64,000 bases of DNA. Source: Rhabdothermincola sp036846205 (GTDB lineage: Bacteria > Actinomycetota > Acidimicrobiia > Acidimicrobiales > Acidimicrobilacustridaceae). Position 1 is the stretch's first letter. The number at the start of each line of letters is the position of its first letter. Both the position numbers and the translations under genes were made by a program. Below are positions 1-7,927 of the stretch, in pieces. The stretch spans positions 8,270-72,269 of the forward strand of contig NZ_DAIUCK010000004.1 of the NCBI RefSeq assembly GCF_036846205.1, given 5' to 3'. The notes beneath the pieces were generated by a model, which was given only the letters and a program-made list of their open reading frames with translations, was not told where the DNA came from and did no database searches.

Positions 1-1
1 C

Positions 2-166
2 AGCGTGCCCGAACTGCTCCGGCGGGAGGCCACCCGGCTCGCGGCCCGCCCCACGGTCTCGGAGTGGCTGGCCCGCATCCATCGCCAGCCCAGTGAGGTG
101 ACCGCAGACGACATCATCGAGGCCCTCGACGAGACGCGCGGCTCCTGGCCGGATGATCGTCGTTGA
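2..166 (+). CDS. VapB/FitA-like antitoxin, 3' part only
   Basis: This is an open frame running in from the left edge of the window, with 54 visible residues ending at TGA 164-166. The visible part is an Arg/Ala-rich helix (VPELLRREATRLAARPTV) followed by an acidic tail (EVTADDIIEALDETRGSWPD). That layout fits the toxin-binding C-terminus of small ribbon-helix-helix antitoxins; the DNA-binding N-terminus lies outside the window. The stop overlaps the start of the downstream PIN-domain toxin by 14 nt in another frame, which is the usual antitoxin-toxin order. Assignment rests on position, size and this tail; no DNA-binding motif can be checked. Confidence 0.6.
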   Translation, partial: SVPELLRREATRLAARPTVSEWLARIHRQPSEVTADDIIEALDETRGSWPDDRR

Positions 167-548
167 CGCCTCCTGCCTCTATGCCGTCGTCGCCGCCACC
201 GCCGCGGCCGGACCGGTGCGAGCGCGGCTGGCCGCCGACGAGGAGCAGGCTGCGCCCCACGTGATCGACGTGGAGGTGCTCGGCATCATCCGCCGTGACC
301 ACCTCCGCGGCGCGCTCGACCGGACCGCCGCCTCCCTGGCGGTCGACGCGCTACGCACCTGGCCGGGTGAGCGCTACGGGCACCGCAGCCTGCTGGACCG
401 GGCGTGGGACCTGCGAGCCAACGTGCGCGGTTGGGACGCGATGTACGTTGCGCTGGCCGAGGTGCTCGACGCCACCCTGGTCACGCTCGACAGCCGACTG
501 GCCAACGCCACCGGCATCGACTGCCGGGTCGAGGTGATCCGGGGCTGA
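153..548 (+). CDS. vapC: VapC-type PIN-domain ribonuclease toxin
   Basis: A 131-residue protein of typical VapC length. PIN-domain nucleases use a cluster of acidic residues to bind Mg2+ or Mn2+ and cut RNA, often initiator or elongator tRNA. Candidates visible here are D5 (MIVVDAS), E41, D95 (GWDAMYVALAE) and D113 (LVTLDSRLA), at the spacing expected for the family. The ATG at 153 lies inside the end of the antitoxin frame, so the two are translationally coupled. The target RNA cannot be predicted. The assignment as a PIN toxin is firm; whether the pair is active depends on the antitoxin part outside the window. Confidence 0.85.
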   Translation: MIVVDASCLYAVVAATAAAGPVRARLAADEEQAAPHVIDVEVLGIIRRDHLRGALDRTAASLAVDALRTWPGERYGHRSLLDRAWDLRANVRGWDAMYVALAEVLDATLVTLDSRLANATGIDCRVEVIRG

Positions 549-568
549 GGGCTTACAAGCCGGGGGTG

Positions 569-1441
569 TCAGCCCATGGCCGCGATGGCGTCCGCCACCG
601 CCAGGGTGCGGCGGGCCTGCTCCACGTGGAGGTTCTCCACCATGCGACCGTTCACGGTCACCACCCCGCGTCCCTCACGCTGGGCTTCCTCGAACGCGGC
701 GATGATCTCGCGAGCCGCGGTGATCTCGTCGTCGCTCGGGGCGAAGATCCGGTTGCAGGGCTCGAGCTGAGAGGGGTGGATGAGCGTCTTGCCGTCGAAG
801 CCCATCTGGCGCCCCTGCCGGCACTCGGCCGCGAAGCCCTCCTCGTTGCCGATGTCGTTGTAGACACCGTCGAGGATGGCCTTGCCCGCCGCCCGGGCCG
901 CGAGCAGGCACAGCCCGAGGCCGGTCAGCAACGGTTGCCGCCCGGGCACGTGCTCGGCGTGCAGTTCCTTCGCCAGGTCGTTGGTGCCCATCACCAGCAC
1001 GGCGAGGCGCTCGGAAGCCGCCGCGATCTCCTCCGCATGGAGCATGGCCACGGGGGTCTCCACCATGGCCCAGATCCGGGTGCGGTCGGGCGCACCGGCG
1101 GCCTCGAGCGCCTTCTCGACCGCGGCCACGTCGGCGGCGGAGTTGATCTTCGGCACCACCACCGCGTCCGGGCCCGCCTGCGCGGCCGCCCGCACGTCGT
1201 CGGCATGCCAGCGGGTGTCGAGCCCGTTGACCCGGATCGTGATCTCGCGCGAGCCGTACTCCCCGGAAGCCGCCGCCGCGCACACCCGGTCGCGAGCCTC
1301 GGCTTTCGCATCGGGCGCGACGGCGTCCTCGAGATCCAGGATCAGCCCGTCGGCGGGAAGGGTCTTGGCCTTCTCCAGGGCGCGCTCGTTGGCCCCCGGC
1401 ATGTAGAGCACGGAGCGGCGTGGCCGCAGGTCGTCCGACAT
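569..1441 (-). CDS. HpcH/HpaI aldolase / CitE-like CoA ester lyase
   Basis: A 290-residue TIM-barrel protein of the HpcH/HpaI family. It opens with RRSVLYMPGANERALEKA and LILDLEDAV, the phosphate-binding start and the metal-binding DLED strand of CitE and malyl-CoA lyases. WAMVETPVAMLHAEEI supplies the conserved Glu, and DGKTLIHPSQLEPCN is the typical C-terminal HP motif. Relatives include citrate lyase beta subunit, L-malyl-CoA lyase and (3S)-malyl-CoA thioesterase. No citrate lyase alpha or gamma genes are nearby, so a malyl-CoA type activity is more likely. It lies 10 nt downstream of a larger paralogue on the same strand, so the two are probably co-transcribed. The exact substrate is an inference. 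Confidence 0.85.
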   Translation of the reverse strand: MSDDLRPRRSVLYMPGANERALEKAKTLPADGLILDLEDAVAPDAKAEARDRVCAAAASGEYGSREITIRVNGLDTRWHADDVRAAAQAGPDAVVVPKINSAADVAAVEKALEAAGAPDRTRIWAMVETPVAMLHAEEIAAASERLAVLVMGTNDLAKELHAEHVPGRQPLLTGLGLCLLAARAAGKAILDGVYNDIGNEEGFAAECRQGRQMGFDGKTLIHPSQLEPCNRIFAPSDDEITAAREIIAAFEEAQREGRGVVTVNGRMVENLHVEQARRTLAVADAIAAMG

Positions 1442-1451
1442 CGAGAACCCC

Positions 1452-2501
1452 CTAGAACCCGTAGGCCGATGCCAGCTCGGGATCGCGCGCCGCGAGCTGC
1501 TCGGCCAGCTCCATGATCACCTTGCACTGCTTGACCGAGGCGTCGTCCTCCATCTTGCCGTCGAGCATGATGGCCCCGGTGCCGTCGCCCATGGCCTCGA
1601 TCACCCGGCGGGCGTGGGCCACGTCGGCCGGGTCGGGTGAGAACACCCGCTTGGCGATGTCGATCTGCACGGGGTGCAGGCTCCACGCGCCGACGCAACC
1701 CAGCAGGTAGGCGTTGCGGAACTGGTCCTCGCAGGCCACGGTGTCCTTGATGTCCCCGAAGGGCCCGTAGTACGGGAGGATGCCGTTCGACACGCAGGCA
1801 TCGACCATGCGGGCGATGGTGTAGTGCCACAGGTCCTGTTGGAAGGTGGCCCGGTCCCCTTCGATGTCGTCCCCCTCGGGGTCTTCACGCACCAGGTAGC
1901 CGGGGTGCCCCCCACCGACCCGGGTGGTCTTCATCCGCCGGTTGGCGGCCAGGTCCGCCGGGCCGAGCGAGAGCCCCTGCATCCGGGGTGAGGCACCGCA
2001 GATCTCTTCCACGTTCGCCACGCCCCGGGCGGTCTCGAGGATGGCGTGGAGCATGATCGGCCGGGTGAGCCCGGCACGCGCCTCGAGCTGGGCGATGAGC
2101 CGGTCGACGTAGTGGATGTCCTCGGGGCCTTCGACCTTGGGGATCATGATCACGTCGAGCCGGTCGCCGATCTCGGTCACCGCGGCGATGAGATCGTCGA
2201 GGCACCAGGGCGAGTCGAGCGAGTTGACCCTGGTCCAGAACTGGGTGTCACCGAACTCGACGGTCCTGCCCACCTCGATCAGCCCGGCCCGAGCGGCTTC
2301 CTTGTCGGCCGCGGGGACGCCGTCTTCCAGGTTGGCGAGCAGCACATCGACCTTCGGGACCAGCTCCGGCACCTTGGCCACCATCTTCGGGTTGGAGGGG
2401 GGGAAGAAGTGGATCATCCGCGAGGGGCGCACCGGGATCTCGCGCAGCGGTTCGGGCGCGCCGACCGCCAGCGGCCGGAAGAAGTCCTTGGGGTTCCGCA
2501 T
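1452..2501 (-). CDS. L-malyl-CoA / beta-methylmalyl-CoA lyase-like protein
   Basis: A 349-residue HpcH/HpaI aldolase, longer than its neighbour and close to the Mcl1 group. Visible features are MIHFFPPSNPKMV near residue 30, LANLEDGVP (metal-binding Asp/Glu), HAILETARG (catalytic-side Glu) and GAWSLHPVQIDIAKRVFSP. Mcl1 enzymes cleave malyl-CoA to glyoxylate and acetyl-CoA, or methylmalyl-CoA to glyoxylate and propionyl-CoA, in the ethylmalonyl-CoA, 3-hydroxypropionate and glyoxylate routes. Together with the downstream CitE-like gene it resembles the Mcl1/Mcl2 (lyase plus thioesterase) pair of Rhodobacter. A TAGGGT box 6 nt before the ATG suggests a leaderless start. Confidence 0.8.
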   Translation of the reverse strand: MRNPKDFFRPLAVGAPEPLREIPVRPSRMIHFFPPSNPKMVAKVPELVPKVDVLLANLEDGVPAADKEAARAGLIEVGRTVEFGDTQFWTRVNSLDSPWCLDDLIAAVTEIGDRLDVIMIPKVEGPEDIHYVDRLIAQLEARAGLTRPIMLHAILETARGVANVEEICGASPRMQGLSLGPADLAANRRMKTTRVGGGHPGYLVREDPEGDDIEGDRATFQQDLWHYTIARMVDACVSNGILPYYGPFGDIKDTVACEDQFRNAYLLGCVGAWSLHPVQIDIAKRVFSPDPADVAHARRVIEAMGDGTGAIMLDGKMEDDASVKQCKVIMELAEQLAARDPELASAYGF

Positions 2502-2507
2502 GCCCTG

Positions 2508-2513
2508 ACCCTA
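2508..2513 (-). promoter_or_regulatory. Putative -10 element (TAGGGT), leaderless mcl promoter
   Basis: On the minus strand TAGGGT ends 6 nt before the ATG at 2501, and no Shine-Dalgarno sequence fits between them. The same arrangement recurs at many genes in this window. Confidence 0.5.
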
Positions 2514-2552
2514 CGGCGGCAGCCCGGAGGCCGCGAAATCCCCCGTTGCGGG

Positions 2553-3782
2553 TCAGCCCTCGAGATCGGCGGGCACGAGCTGCTCGGTGAGCAAGCGCTC
2601 GAAGCGAGCAGGATCCCCACCCACGAAGCACCGGCAGCGCGGCAGGCCCTCCACGTAGCAGGAGATGTAGGACCGCCACAGCGGGTCGGTGAGAAACGCC
2701 ACCGCCTTTTCGGCCCGCGCCCGAGGCAGCAACGCCCATCGCTCCAGGTAGGCCACCACCTCGTCCGCGGGCTGATGCTCCTGGTGCAGCAGCCAGGCCG
2801 CGTTGGCTCGCACCGCCGCCAGTGTCTCCGAGGCGCTGGCCACGGCGGCGGCCACCTCGGCGTCGTAGCGAATGCCGAGCGCCCGGAAGTGCTCGGCCAG
2901 CACCGGCTCGGGGCGCTCCCCCAGCAGCACCTCGAGACCCAGGTCCGCCAGGCCCTCGGCGAGCAGGCACTGGGGGGTGCCCACGAGGAAGATGGTCTCC
3001 TCCAGGTGACCGCGGCGGCGTACCAGCCCCACCTCCTTGCGGGTGTGCTCGGTGTGATGCCCCGGATAGGCCTCGTGGGCGACGAGCTGCCCGAGCGAGA
3101 GCGACAGCACCGGCAGGTCGGTGTTGATCGCCACCCGGCTCCGGAGTCCGCCGAGGTAGTGGTTGAAGCCGGACCAGGGCCGGTCGGTCACCAGCTCCCA
3201 GTCGACGTGCTCACCGTCGGGGAGGCCGAAGCGTCGCCCGGTGCGCTCCCGGAAGTCCTCGGCGAGGGAGCGCACCGCGAGCTCGATCGCGCCGGGTTCG
3301 ATGGCGTGGCTCTCCCGCCAGGTGATGTAGCGCTCGGGGAGCGGGCCCGTGCCGGGTAGCGACTCCTCCAGGCGAGCGTGGGCCGCGGCCAGCTCGTCCT
3401 CGGGTCGCGGGATGGGTCGCACGCCGTAGCAGCGCTCGACCTCCTCGGCGTAGGGGATCATCTCGCCCGCCAACCGCCGGGCGGTGGTGTGCAGGCCGAC
3501 GAGCTGGGCTCGCAACCAGCGGCGCCGGATGGGGTCGAGGTCCTCGCCGCCCGCCCCACCGTCGAGGGCGGCGATGAGCGCGCCGGCGCGCTCCGCCAGT
3601 GCCGCCGGGGGGTGGAGCGGTTCCGCGGCGACGCGGGCCGAGAGCTCGGCCGGCCCGTAGTAGGCATCCACGAGGCCGTCCACGTGGCGGCCGAGCCGCA
3701 GGCCCAGCTCCAGGTAGCCGGTGACGGGATCGGGCTGGTTCAGCGGACCGTCTCGCGGAAGAACGAGATGGTCTCCCGCCAA
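2553..3782 (-). CDS. DUF885 family metallopeptidase-like protein
   Basis: A 409-residue protein with the DUF885 hallmark HEAYPGHH at about residues 236-243, a zinc-binding HExxxGH-type motif. The protein is rich in acidic residues, and has no signal peptide or membrane segment, so it is probably cytoplasmic. The substrate of this family is mostly unknown; some members are carboxypeptidase-like. The only ATG/GTG start in the frame (3782) lies 43 nt inside the end of the upstream dienelactone hydrolase gene, an unusually long same-strand overlap. A rarer CTG start near 3743 would almost remove the overlap, so the start is uncertain. The C-terminal half contains several Cys residues (SCYVEGLPRCRCF). 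Confidence 0.75.
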   Translation of the reverse strand: MAGDHLVLPRDGPLNQPDPVTGYLELGLRLGRHVDGLVDAYYGPAELSARVAAEPLHPPAALAERAGALIAALDGGAGGEDLDPIRRRWLRAQLVGLHTTARRLAGEMIPYAEEVERCYGVRPIPRPEDELAAAHARLEESLPGTGPLPERYITWRESHAIEPGAIELAVRSLAEDFRERTGRRFGLPDGEHVDWELVTDRPWSGFNHYLGGLRSRVAINTDLPVLSLSLGQLVAHEAYPGHHTEHTRKEVGLVRRRGHLEETIFLVGTPQCLLAEGLADLGLEVLLGERPEPVLAEHFRALGIRYDAEVAAAVASASETLAAVRANAAWLLHQEHQPADEVVAYLERWALLPRARAEKAVAFLTDPLWRSYISCYVEGLPRCRCFVGGDPARFERLLTEQLVPADLEG

Positions 3783-4426
3783 GCCTTTTCCGCGGTCTCC
3801 GGGTGGTGGACCTCGGGGCGGGTGTCATTGAAGAACGCGTGATCCACACCCGGATGCACCACCAGCTCGACATCCTTGCCGAGCGCGGTGAGCTGCTCTT
3901 CGAGGGCCTTCACCTTGTCCGGCGGGAAGAAGCCATCCTCGCTCGCGAAGTGGCCCCGCACCTTGGCGGTGAGCTTGGACCAGTCCGGCTCGACCGCCTC
4001 CCAGGGGATCACCCCGTAGAACGGGGCTATGGCCACCACCGCGTCCGGTCGCATGGTGCCGACCAACATGGCGAGCCCGCCACCCATGCAGAACCCGACG
4101 ACCCCCACCCCGTCACTGGTGACGGCCTCGAGCGACCGCAGGTGGTCGATGGCCCCGGAGAGGTCCCTGCCGGCCTGCTCGAGGTTGAGGGCCATCATCA
4201 GCTTGCCGGCCTCGTCGGGCTCGGTGGTCTGGCGGCCGTGATAGAGGTCGGGAGCCAGGGCCACGAAGCCTTCGGCCGCGAAGCGGTCACACACCTCCTT
4301 GATGTGGGGCACGAGCCCCCACCATTCCTGGATCACGATCACCCCCGGCCCGCTCCCGCTGGCGGGCACCGCCAGGTAGCCGGAACAGGTGTGGCCGTTG
4401 CTCGGGAAATCGATGAGCTCACCCAT
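3740..4426 (-). CDS. Dienelactone hydrolase family protein
   Basis: A 228-residue alpha/beta hydrolase. The nucleophile elbow is GFCMGGG with Cys113; H196 sits in GVDHAFFN and D164 in ASEDGFF, giving the Cys-Asp-His triad of the family. E34 in IQEWWG matches the regulatory Glu of carboxymethylenebutenolidase. The length equals the family norm. Such enzymes open lactone or ester rings in aromatic degradation and general ester metabolism; nothing nearby fixes the substrate. The ATG at 4426 follows a TAGGGT box by 8 nt. The 3' end overlaps the DUF885 start. Confidence 0.88.
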   Translation of the reverse strand: MGELIDFPSNGHTCSGYLAVPASGSGPGVIVIQEWWGLVPHIKEVCDRFAAEGFVALAPDLYHGRQTTEPDEAGKLMMALNLEQAGRDLSGAIDHLRSLEAVTSDGVGVVGFCMGGGLAMLVGTMRPDAVVAIAPFYGVIPWEAVEPDWSKLTAKVRGHFASEDGFFPPDKVKALEEQLTALGKDVELVVHPGVDHAFFNDTRPEVHHPETAEKAWRETISFFRETVR

Positions 4427-4434
4427 GGACGCGC

Positions 4435-4440
4435 ACCCTA
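4435..4440 (-). promoter_or_regulatory. Putative -10 element (TAGGGT) for the dienelactone hydrolase gene
   Basis: Minus-strand TAGGGT with 8 nt to the ATG at 4426; consistent with a leaderless transcript. Confidence 0.45.
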
Positions 4441-4550
4441 CCTCCCGTCCGTCGGGAGAGGTGCGGGCGACGGTGGGGAGGGATGTGCTGAGAGCGCTCG
4501 CCCAGCGAGCCTGCGCTGCGGGGGCTCCGGCAGCGTCCCGGGTCGGAGGA

Positions 4551-5448
4551 TCAGCGGAAGTACCCGAGGACGTCGACGACCACGTTGGTGCTCAGGTTGG
4601 CGCAGAGGCTGCAGAACGCATCGCTGTCCAGGGCGGTCACGGTCGTCACCGCGACGTTCCGGTTCGGGGGGGGGACCAGTTGAGATTCGACGTCCCTGGC
4701 CAGGCGATGCCGGCACGGTACACGGACAGGAAGCCACCCGATCCTGCGGTGTTGGTGGCGGTGAGACTGATCAGCGCCGCCGTGGCCCCCGCGGGCACCC
4801 CCGAGCCGTTGGCCTTGAGATCGCAGGGGCGCGGCGTGTTGCCGGGGAGCGGAGCCTTCGTGCCGATGTTCGGGAGGTAGCAAGGGCGGGAGTCGTAGAC
4901 CCGCACCGGGGTCGGGAGAATGTGCAACGCGCCAGCAGTGCCCGCGCCGCTCACCTTGCGCCACGTGCCTGGGGTCCCGCTGGCCACGCAGTACCAGAGG
5001 TCGCCGTCGGTGTCGCACACGATGGAGCCGGCGATTCGAGCGTAGGCGGTCGATGGTGGTGGCGACGCCCCCCCGAGCCTGAAGTGGACGGCGGCCTCGT
5101 CGACGTAGGCGTCGATTCCGCTCCCCGAGTTCGAGCCCACATCCAGGCCGGTGTCAGAGGACGAGAAGCCGTAGAGCGCGATCCCGCTCGTGCAGTTGGC
5201 GGCCACCGCGACCCCGTTCACCGCCGAGCCGTGGACCCCGTAGCCGGACTGGGATGCCCCCGCACGCCGGTGCCGTTGCTGGTCGCCGACCCCCTAACCC
5301 CGACATTGAACGCGCCGGTGTTCCCCTGTACGCCCGTGCCGCTCGTCGAGGTGCCGACGACCCCGACCCCCGAGGTGGGGTTCGCCGTCCCCGTCACCGC
5401 CGGGTTGCCATCAAAGGTGCCGGAGGCCGCCGCTGCGTCCAGCATCAC
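4551..5448 (-). pseudogene. Broken gene for a Gly/Val/Thr-repeat surface-type protein (two frameshifts)
   Basis: Three successive minus-strand frames together spell one protein. The first part (from GTG 5448 or ATG 5445) has short repeats of the kind GVGVVGTSTSGTGVQG and GVRGSATSNGTGVRG. The middle part continues with YGVHGSAVNGVAVAAN. The last part ends in a beta-rich domain with PVRVYDSRP, GSGGFLSVYRAG and STNVVVDVLGYFR, a module I know from secreted Acidimicrobiia proteins. The frame is lost at a 5-base G/C run (5257-5261) and a 9-base run (4666-4674). Adding one base in each run restores a single frame. No signal peptide is seen, so the N-terminus may also be missing. It is either a decayed gene or an artefact of homopolymer under-calling. 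Confidence 0.7.
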
Positions 5449-5491
5449 CTCGGGCGGTCGAGGACGCCAGGATTCGCGTGCTGCGCCGGGA

Positions 5492-5956
5492 TCAGTACGT
5501 GCCGCCGAGCTTGCGGTGGTCCCAGGAGACGATCTTCTCGGGCACGATCTCGACAGCCACCCGCTTGTTCGCCAGCGCGTGTGCCATCACCTCCGCCTCC
5601 TCTTCGGTGGCTGGCGTCCAGTAGCGCATCACCACGTCCTTCGCCACCCGCATCAGGGTGTCGGCATCGTCGTGGATGACGGCCTTGCCGACGATCTCCA
5701 CCCCACGGAGGTTCTCGTACTGGTCGCCGTCCTCCACCAGTGCGGTGATGCGTGGGTCGCGCCGAAGGTTGAGCACCTTCTGGCTCTTGGCGAAGGTCTC
5801 GAACGCCGGGTTCCCGTCGAGGAACCCGTACCACATGGCCACCAGGTGGATGTTGCCGTCCGGACCAATGGTGGCGATGTTCATCGTCTGGCGCTCGCGC
5901 AGGAACGCTCGCACCTCCTCGTCGGTCATCCTGATCGCGTCACGCCGCTTCGGCAT
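5492..5956 (-). CDS. Pyridoxamine 5'-phosphate oxidase-like (FDOR-type) flavin/F420-binding protein
   Basis: A 154-residue split-barrel protein. TMNIATIGPDGNIHLVAMWY and the central KVLNLRRDPRITALVEDG are typical of the PPOX-class oxidoreductases that bind FMN or F420. The C-terminus EIVPEKIVSWDHRKLGGTY resembles the F420-dependent FDOR-B group. In actinobacteria these act on quinones, biliverdin or xenobiotics; the specific substrate is unknown. With three LLM proteins further on, it adds to an F420/flavin-rich neighbourhood. It runs toward the broken gene at 4551-5448 with 43 nt between them. Confidence 0.8.
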   Translation of the reverse strand: MPKRRDAIRMTDEEVRAFLRERQTMNIATIGPDGNIHLVAMWYGFLDGNPAFETFAKSQKVLNLRRDPRITALVEDGDQYENLRGVEIVGKAVIHDDADTLMRVAKDVVMRYWTPATEEEAEVMAHALANKRVAVEIVPEKIVSWDHRKLGGTY

Positions 5957-6007
5957 CGGCCTCTCCCTTCTCGTCGTCTCGATCCACTCGCCCGCGGTGG
6001 GCGGCCG

Positions 6008-6811
6008 TCAGAACACGTCGCCCTTGAACAGCTCGGGTGCCACCGGGCAGTCGGTGCGCCGGAGGCCCTGCTCGACGGGCTCCGGCCCGCAGGGTCCCAC
6101 GAGGCGATCGACCAGCTCCAGAGGAAGCACCTCGTCGTCGGCGTCCCAGGGCTCGGCCGCCCTCACCGCCCTGGACCGCAGGCCCTCCCACATGCGCTGG
6201 GGGAGCAACCGGCCCACGCCCCCGACCAGCCACACCGGCACACCCAGGTGGCGGGCGACGGCCGCGGCTGCCAGCGAGCCGCTGACCGCCAGCGCTTCGC
6301 CCGGACCGATCGCGCTGGCCTCCAGCAGCACCAGGTCACCGGCCGCGACCGCCGCGCCCAGGCCGGCTTGGGGGACGTCCACGGCCTCGACGTCCGCGCT
6401 GAGCAGGCGACGCACGAGCCCCGATCCCTCGCCCAGCGCGTCGACCACCAACACCTCCAGGTCCCCCCGGCGGGCCAGCGTGTCGTCGATGGTGCTCGGC
6501 CAGCCCAGCACCACCACCGTGGCGCGGTCGGGCAGGGCATGCGCCAGCTCCGCGGCCGTCGGGTCCGCCGCGACCGCGCCGGCCGCTTCCCAGATCTCCG
6601 AGCGCGGATCGCTGGCGGTGAGCACCCGGGCCGCGAACCACACCAGCGGGCCCGACGCGGGCTGGCGGGACACGATCCTGCGGCAGGCGGTCACCAATCC
6701 CTGCGGGTCATCATCGAACGACGCCAGCGCCCGGGCCGTCTCCTGCACCAGTACCTCGGCCGGCGCGCCCGACGCCCGGGCCACGTACCGGAGCCGCTCG
6801 ATCGGGTGCAC
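6008..6811 (-). CDS. eIF-2B alpha/beta/delta-related protein (uncharacterised)
   Basis: A 267-residue cytoplasmic protein with the Rossmann-like C-terminal half of the IF-2B/MtnA family: ATVVVLGWPSTIDDTL, LEVLVVDALGEGSGLVRRLL and DLVLLEASAIGPGEALAVSG. The last motif corresponds to the GADR.-NG-type region of methylthioribose-1-phosphate isomerase and related ribose-1,5-bisphosphate isomerases, but the catalytic Cys and Asp pattern is not clearly kept. The N-terminal half is helical and short. The fold family is likely; the reaction is unknown. It is transcribed with the PPOX-like gene 51 nt downstream. Confidence 0.6.
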   Translation of the reverse strand: MHPIERLRYVARASGAPAEVLVQETARALASFDDDPQGLVTACRRIVSRQPASGPLVWFAARVLTASDPRSEIWEAAGAVAADPTAAELAHALPDRATVVVLGWPSTIDDTLARRGDLEVLVVDALGEGSGLVRRLLSADVEAVDVPQAGLGAAVAAGDLVLLEASAIGPGEALAVSGSLAAAAVARHLGVPVWLVGGVGRLLPQRMWEGLRSRAVRAAEPWDADDEVLPLELVDRLVGPCGPEPVEQGLRRTDCPVAPELFKGDVF

Positions 6812-6830
6812 GTCCCCTTTCTACCGGTTC

Positions 6831-7349
6831 CTACGTCCCGGGCTTCCAGATCATGTCGATCATCAGCAGCAGGAACAGCAGGTGCAGGATGCCGGTGTAC
6901 ATGCCTGCCCGCTTGCCCCGGGCCTGCAGCTCCGCCACCTCGGCCGGTGGCCCGCCGGGGCCCGGGGTGACCTGACCTGACACGAGCTTCTCCTGCAGGG
7001 CGAGCATCGCCCGGAGATTCGGGACGTGCACGAACAGCGAGAACAGCGCGGCGGCGAAGAACAACAGGAACGCGATCGAGATCCAGGTGTCGGAGAACTT
7101 CCAGGCCTCGTCCGACAGCACGATGAGCACGACACCGAACGCGCCCGCAGCCCAGATGAAGGGGGTGGTGAGCACCTTGGCGGCCTGGAAGCCCGCGTTG
7201 CTCATCGCGTACGCCACCGGTGGCTCCTGCTGGCGGGCCTTGGCCGCCAGCACCGGCCAGACGAACGACGATCCGAAGCCCACGATCACCGCCAGCAGGT
7301 GCAGCAGGAAGAACAACTGATACGCGAACGAACCGGTGCCCATGGCCAA
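6831..7349 (-). CDS. DUF2269-like integral membrane protein
   Basis: 172 residues with four hydrophobic segments: near residues 8-33 (FAYQLFFLLHLLAVIVGFGS), 52-75, 86-108 and at the C-terminus (GILHLLFLLLMIDMIWKPGT). His17 in FFLLHLLAVIVGFG is the conserved position of this small membrane family, which resembles di-heme or copper-handling membrane proteins. A linker rich in Pro and Gly separates helices three and four. Function unknown. It is followed at 20 nt by the IF2B-like gene. Confidence 0.6.
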   Translation of the reverse strand: MAMGTGSFAYQLFFLLHLLAVIVGFGSSFVWPVLAAKARQQEPPVAYAMSNAGFQAAKVLTTPFIWAAGAFGVVLIVLSDEAWKFSDTWISIAFLLFFAAALFSLFVHVPNLRAMLALQEKLVSGQVTPGPGGPPAEVAELQARGKRAGMYTGILHLLFLLLMIDMIWKPGT

Positions 7350-7405
7350 CGCTCCTCTCTCCGATCGGCGACGCTAGCCGAGTGGTCGGCCGGGGGCGCG
7401 AACGC

Positions 7406-7411
7406 TACGTT
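7406..7411 (+). promoter_or_regulatory. Putative -10 element (TACGTT)
   Basis: TACGTT ends 8 nt before the GTG at 7420, matching the leaderless pattern seen elsewhere in the window. Confidence 0.4.
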
Positions 7412-7419
7412 CTTCCGCC

Positions 7420-7908
7420 GTGCCCATCGACGTTCCGCCGGACACCCCGCTCAAGCGGCTCGGAGGAGACAGCCGGCCGCTGGAGGAGTGGACCACCACC
7501 TTCCACCTGGCCCTCGTGGTGCTCGACCCTTACACCTACGAGAGCGCCTGGCTGCTGGACACGGCCGGGCGGATCCTGCGGAACTTCGCCGAGGCCGACT
7601 GCCGCACGGCCTTCGTCGTGACCTGCGACGACGACGACGCATCGGCGTTCCTCGGCCCCTGGGGCAGGGAGTTCCTGGTCTTCACCGACCCCGACCGGCT
7701 GGCGGTCAAGAACCTCGGACTCGAACACCTGCCGGCCTTCGTGCACATCAACCAGGCCAACCAGATCGAGGCGAAGGCCGAGGGCTGGCACCCCGACGAG
7801 TGGCGGGCGGTGGCCGAGAACCTGGCCGAGCGCATGAGCTGGCGCCGCCCGACCATCCCCGAGGCGGGCGATCCGGCCCCCTACGCGGGCACGCCGGCGC
7901 TGGGCTGA
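7420..7908 (+). CDS. Hypothetical protein, possible thioredoxin-like fold without CxxC
   Basis: A 162-residue soluble protein I do not recognise by name. The central part alternates beta and helix (FHLALVVLDPYTYESAWLLD, RTAFVVTCDDDDASAFL, FLVFTDPDRLAVKNLGL) and reaches HLPAFVHINQ. This looks like the cis-Pro loop of a thioredoxin fold. The CxxC redox pair is missing, so a redox role is doubtful. The acidic DDDDA stretch is unusual. GTG 7420 is the only good start and lies just after a -10-like box. It stands alone between divergent and convergent neighbours. Confidence 0.55.
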   Translation: MPIDVPPDTPLKRLGGDSRPLEEWTTTFHLALVVLDPYTYESAWLLDTAGRILRNFAEADCRTAFVVTCDDDDASAFLGPWGREFLVFTDPDRLAVKNLGLEHLPAFVHINQANQIEAKAEGWHPDEWRAVAENLAERMSWRRPTIPEAGDPAPYAGTPALG

Positions 7909-7927
7909 CCGTCCACCGTCACGGTCA
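7906..7927. terminator. Possible bidirectional hairpin between convergent genes
   Basis: TGACCGT (7906-7912) and ACGGTCA (7921-7927) form a perfect 7-bp stem with an 8-nt loop. The stem arms contain the stop codons of both converging genes. There is no T-run, so termination is a guess from position. Confidence 0.4.

Noticed and set aside
3803..6970. 1055-codon plus-strand open frame
   Set aside because: Antisense to five convincing minus-strand genes; composition is His/Arg/Gly/Pro-rich with no motif. A GC-driven shadow.
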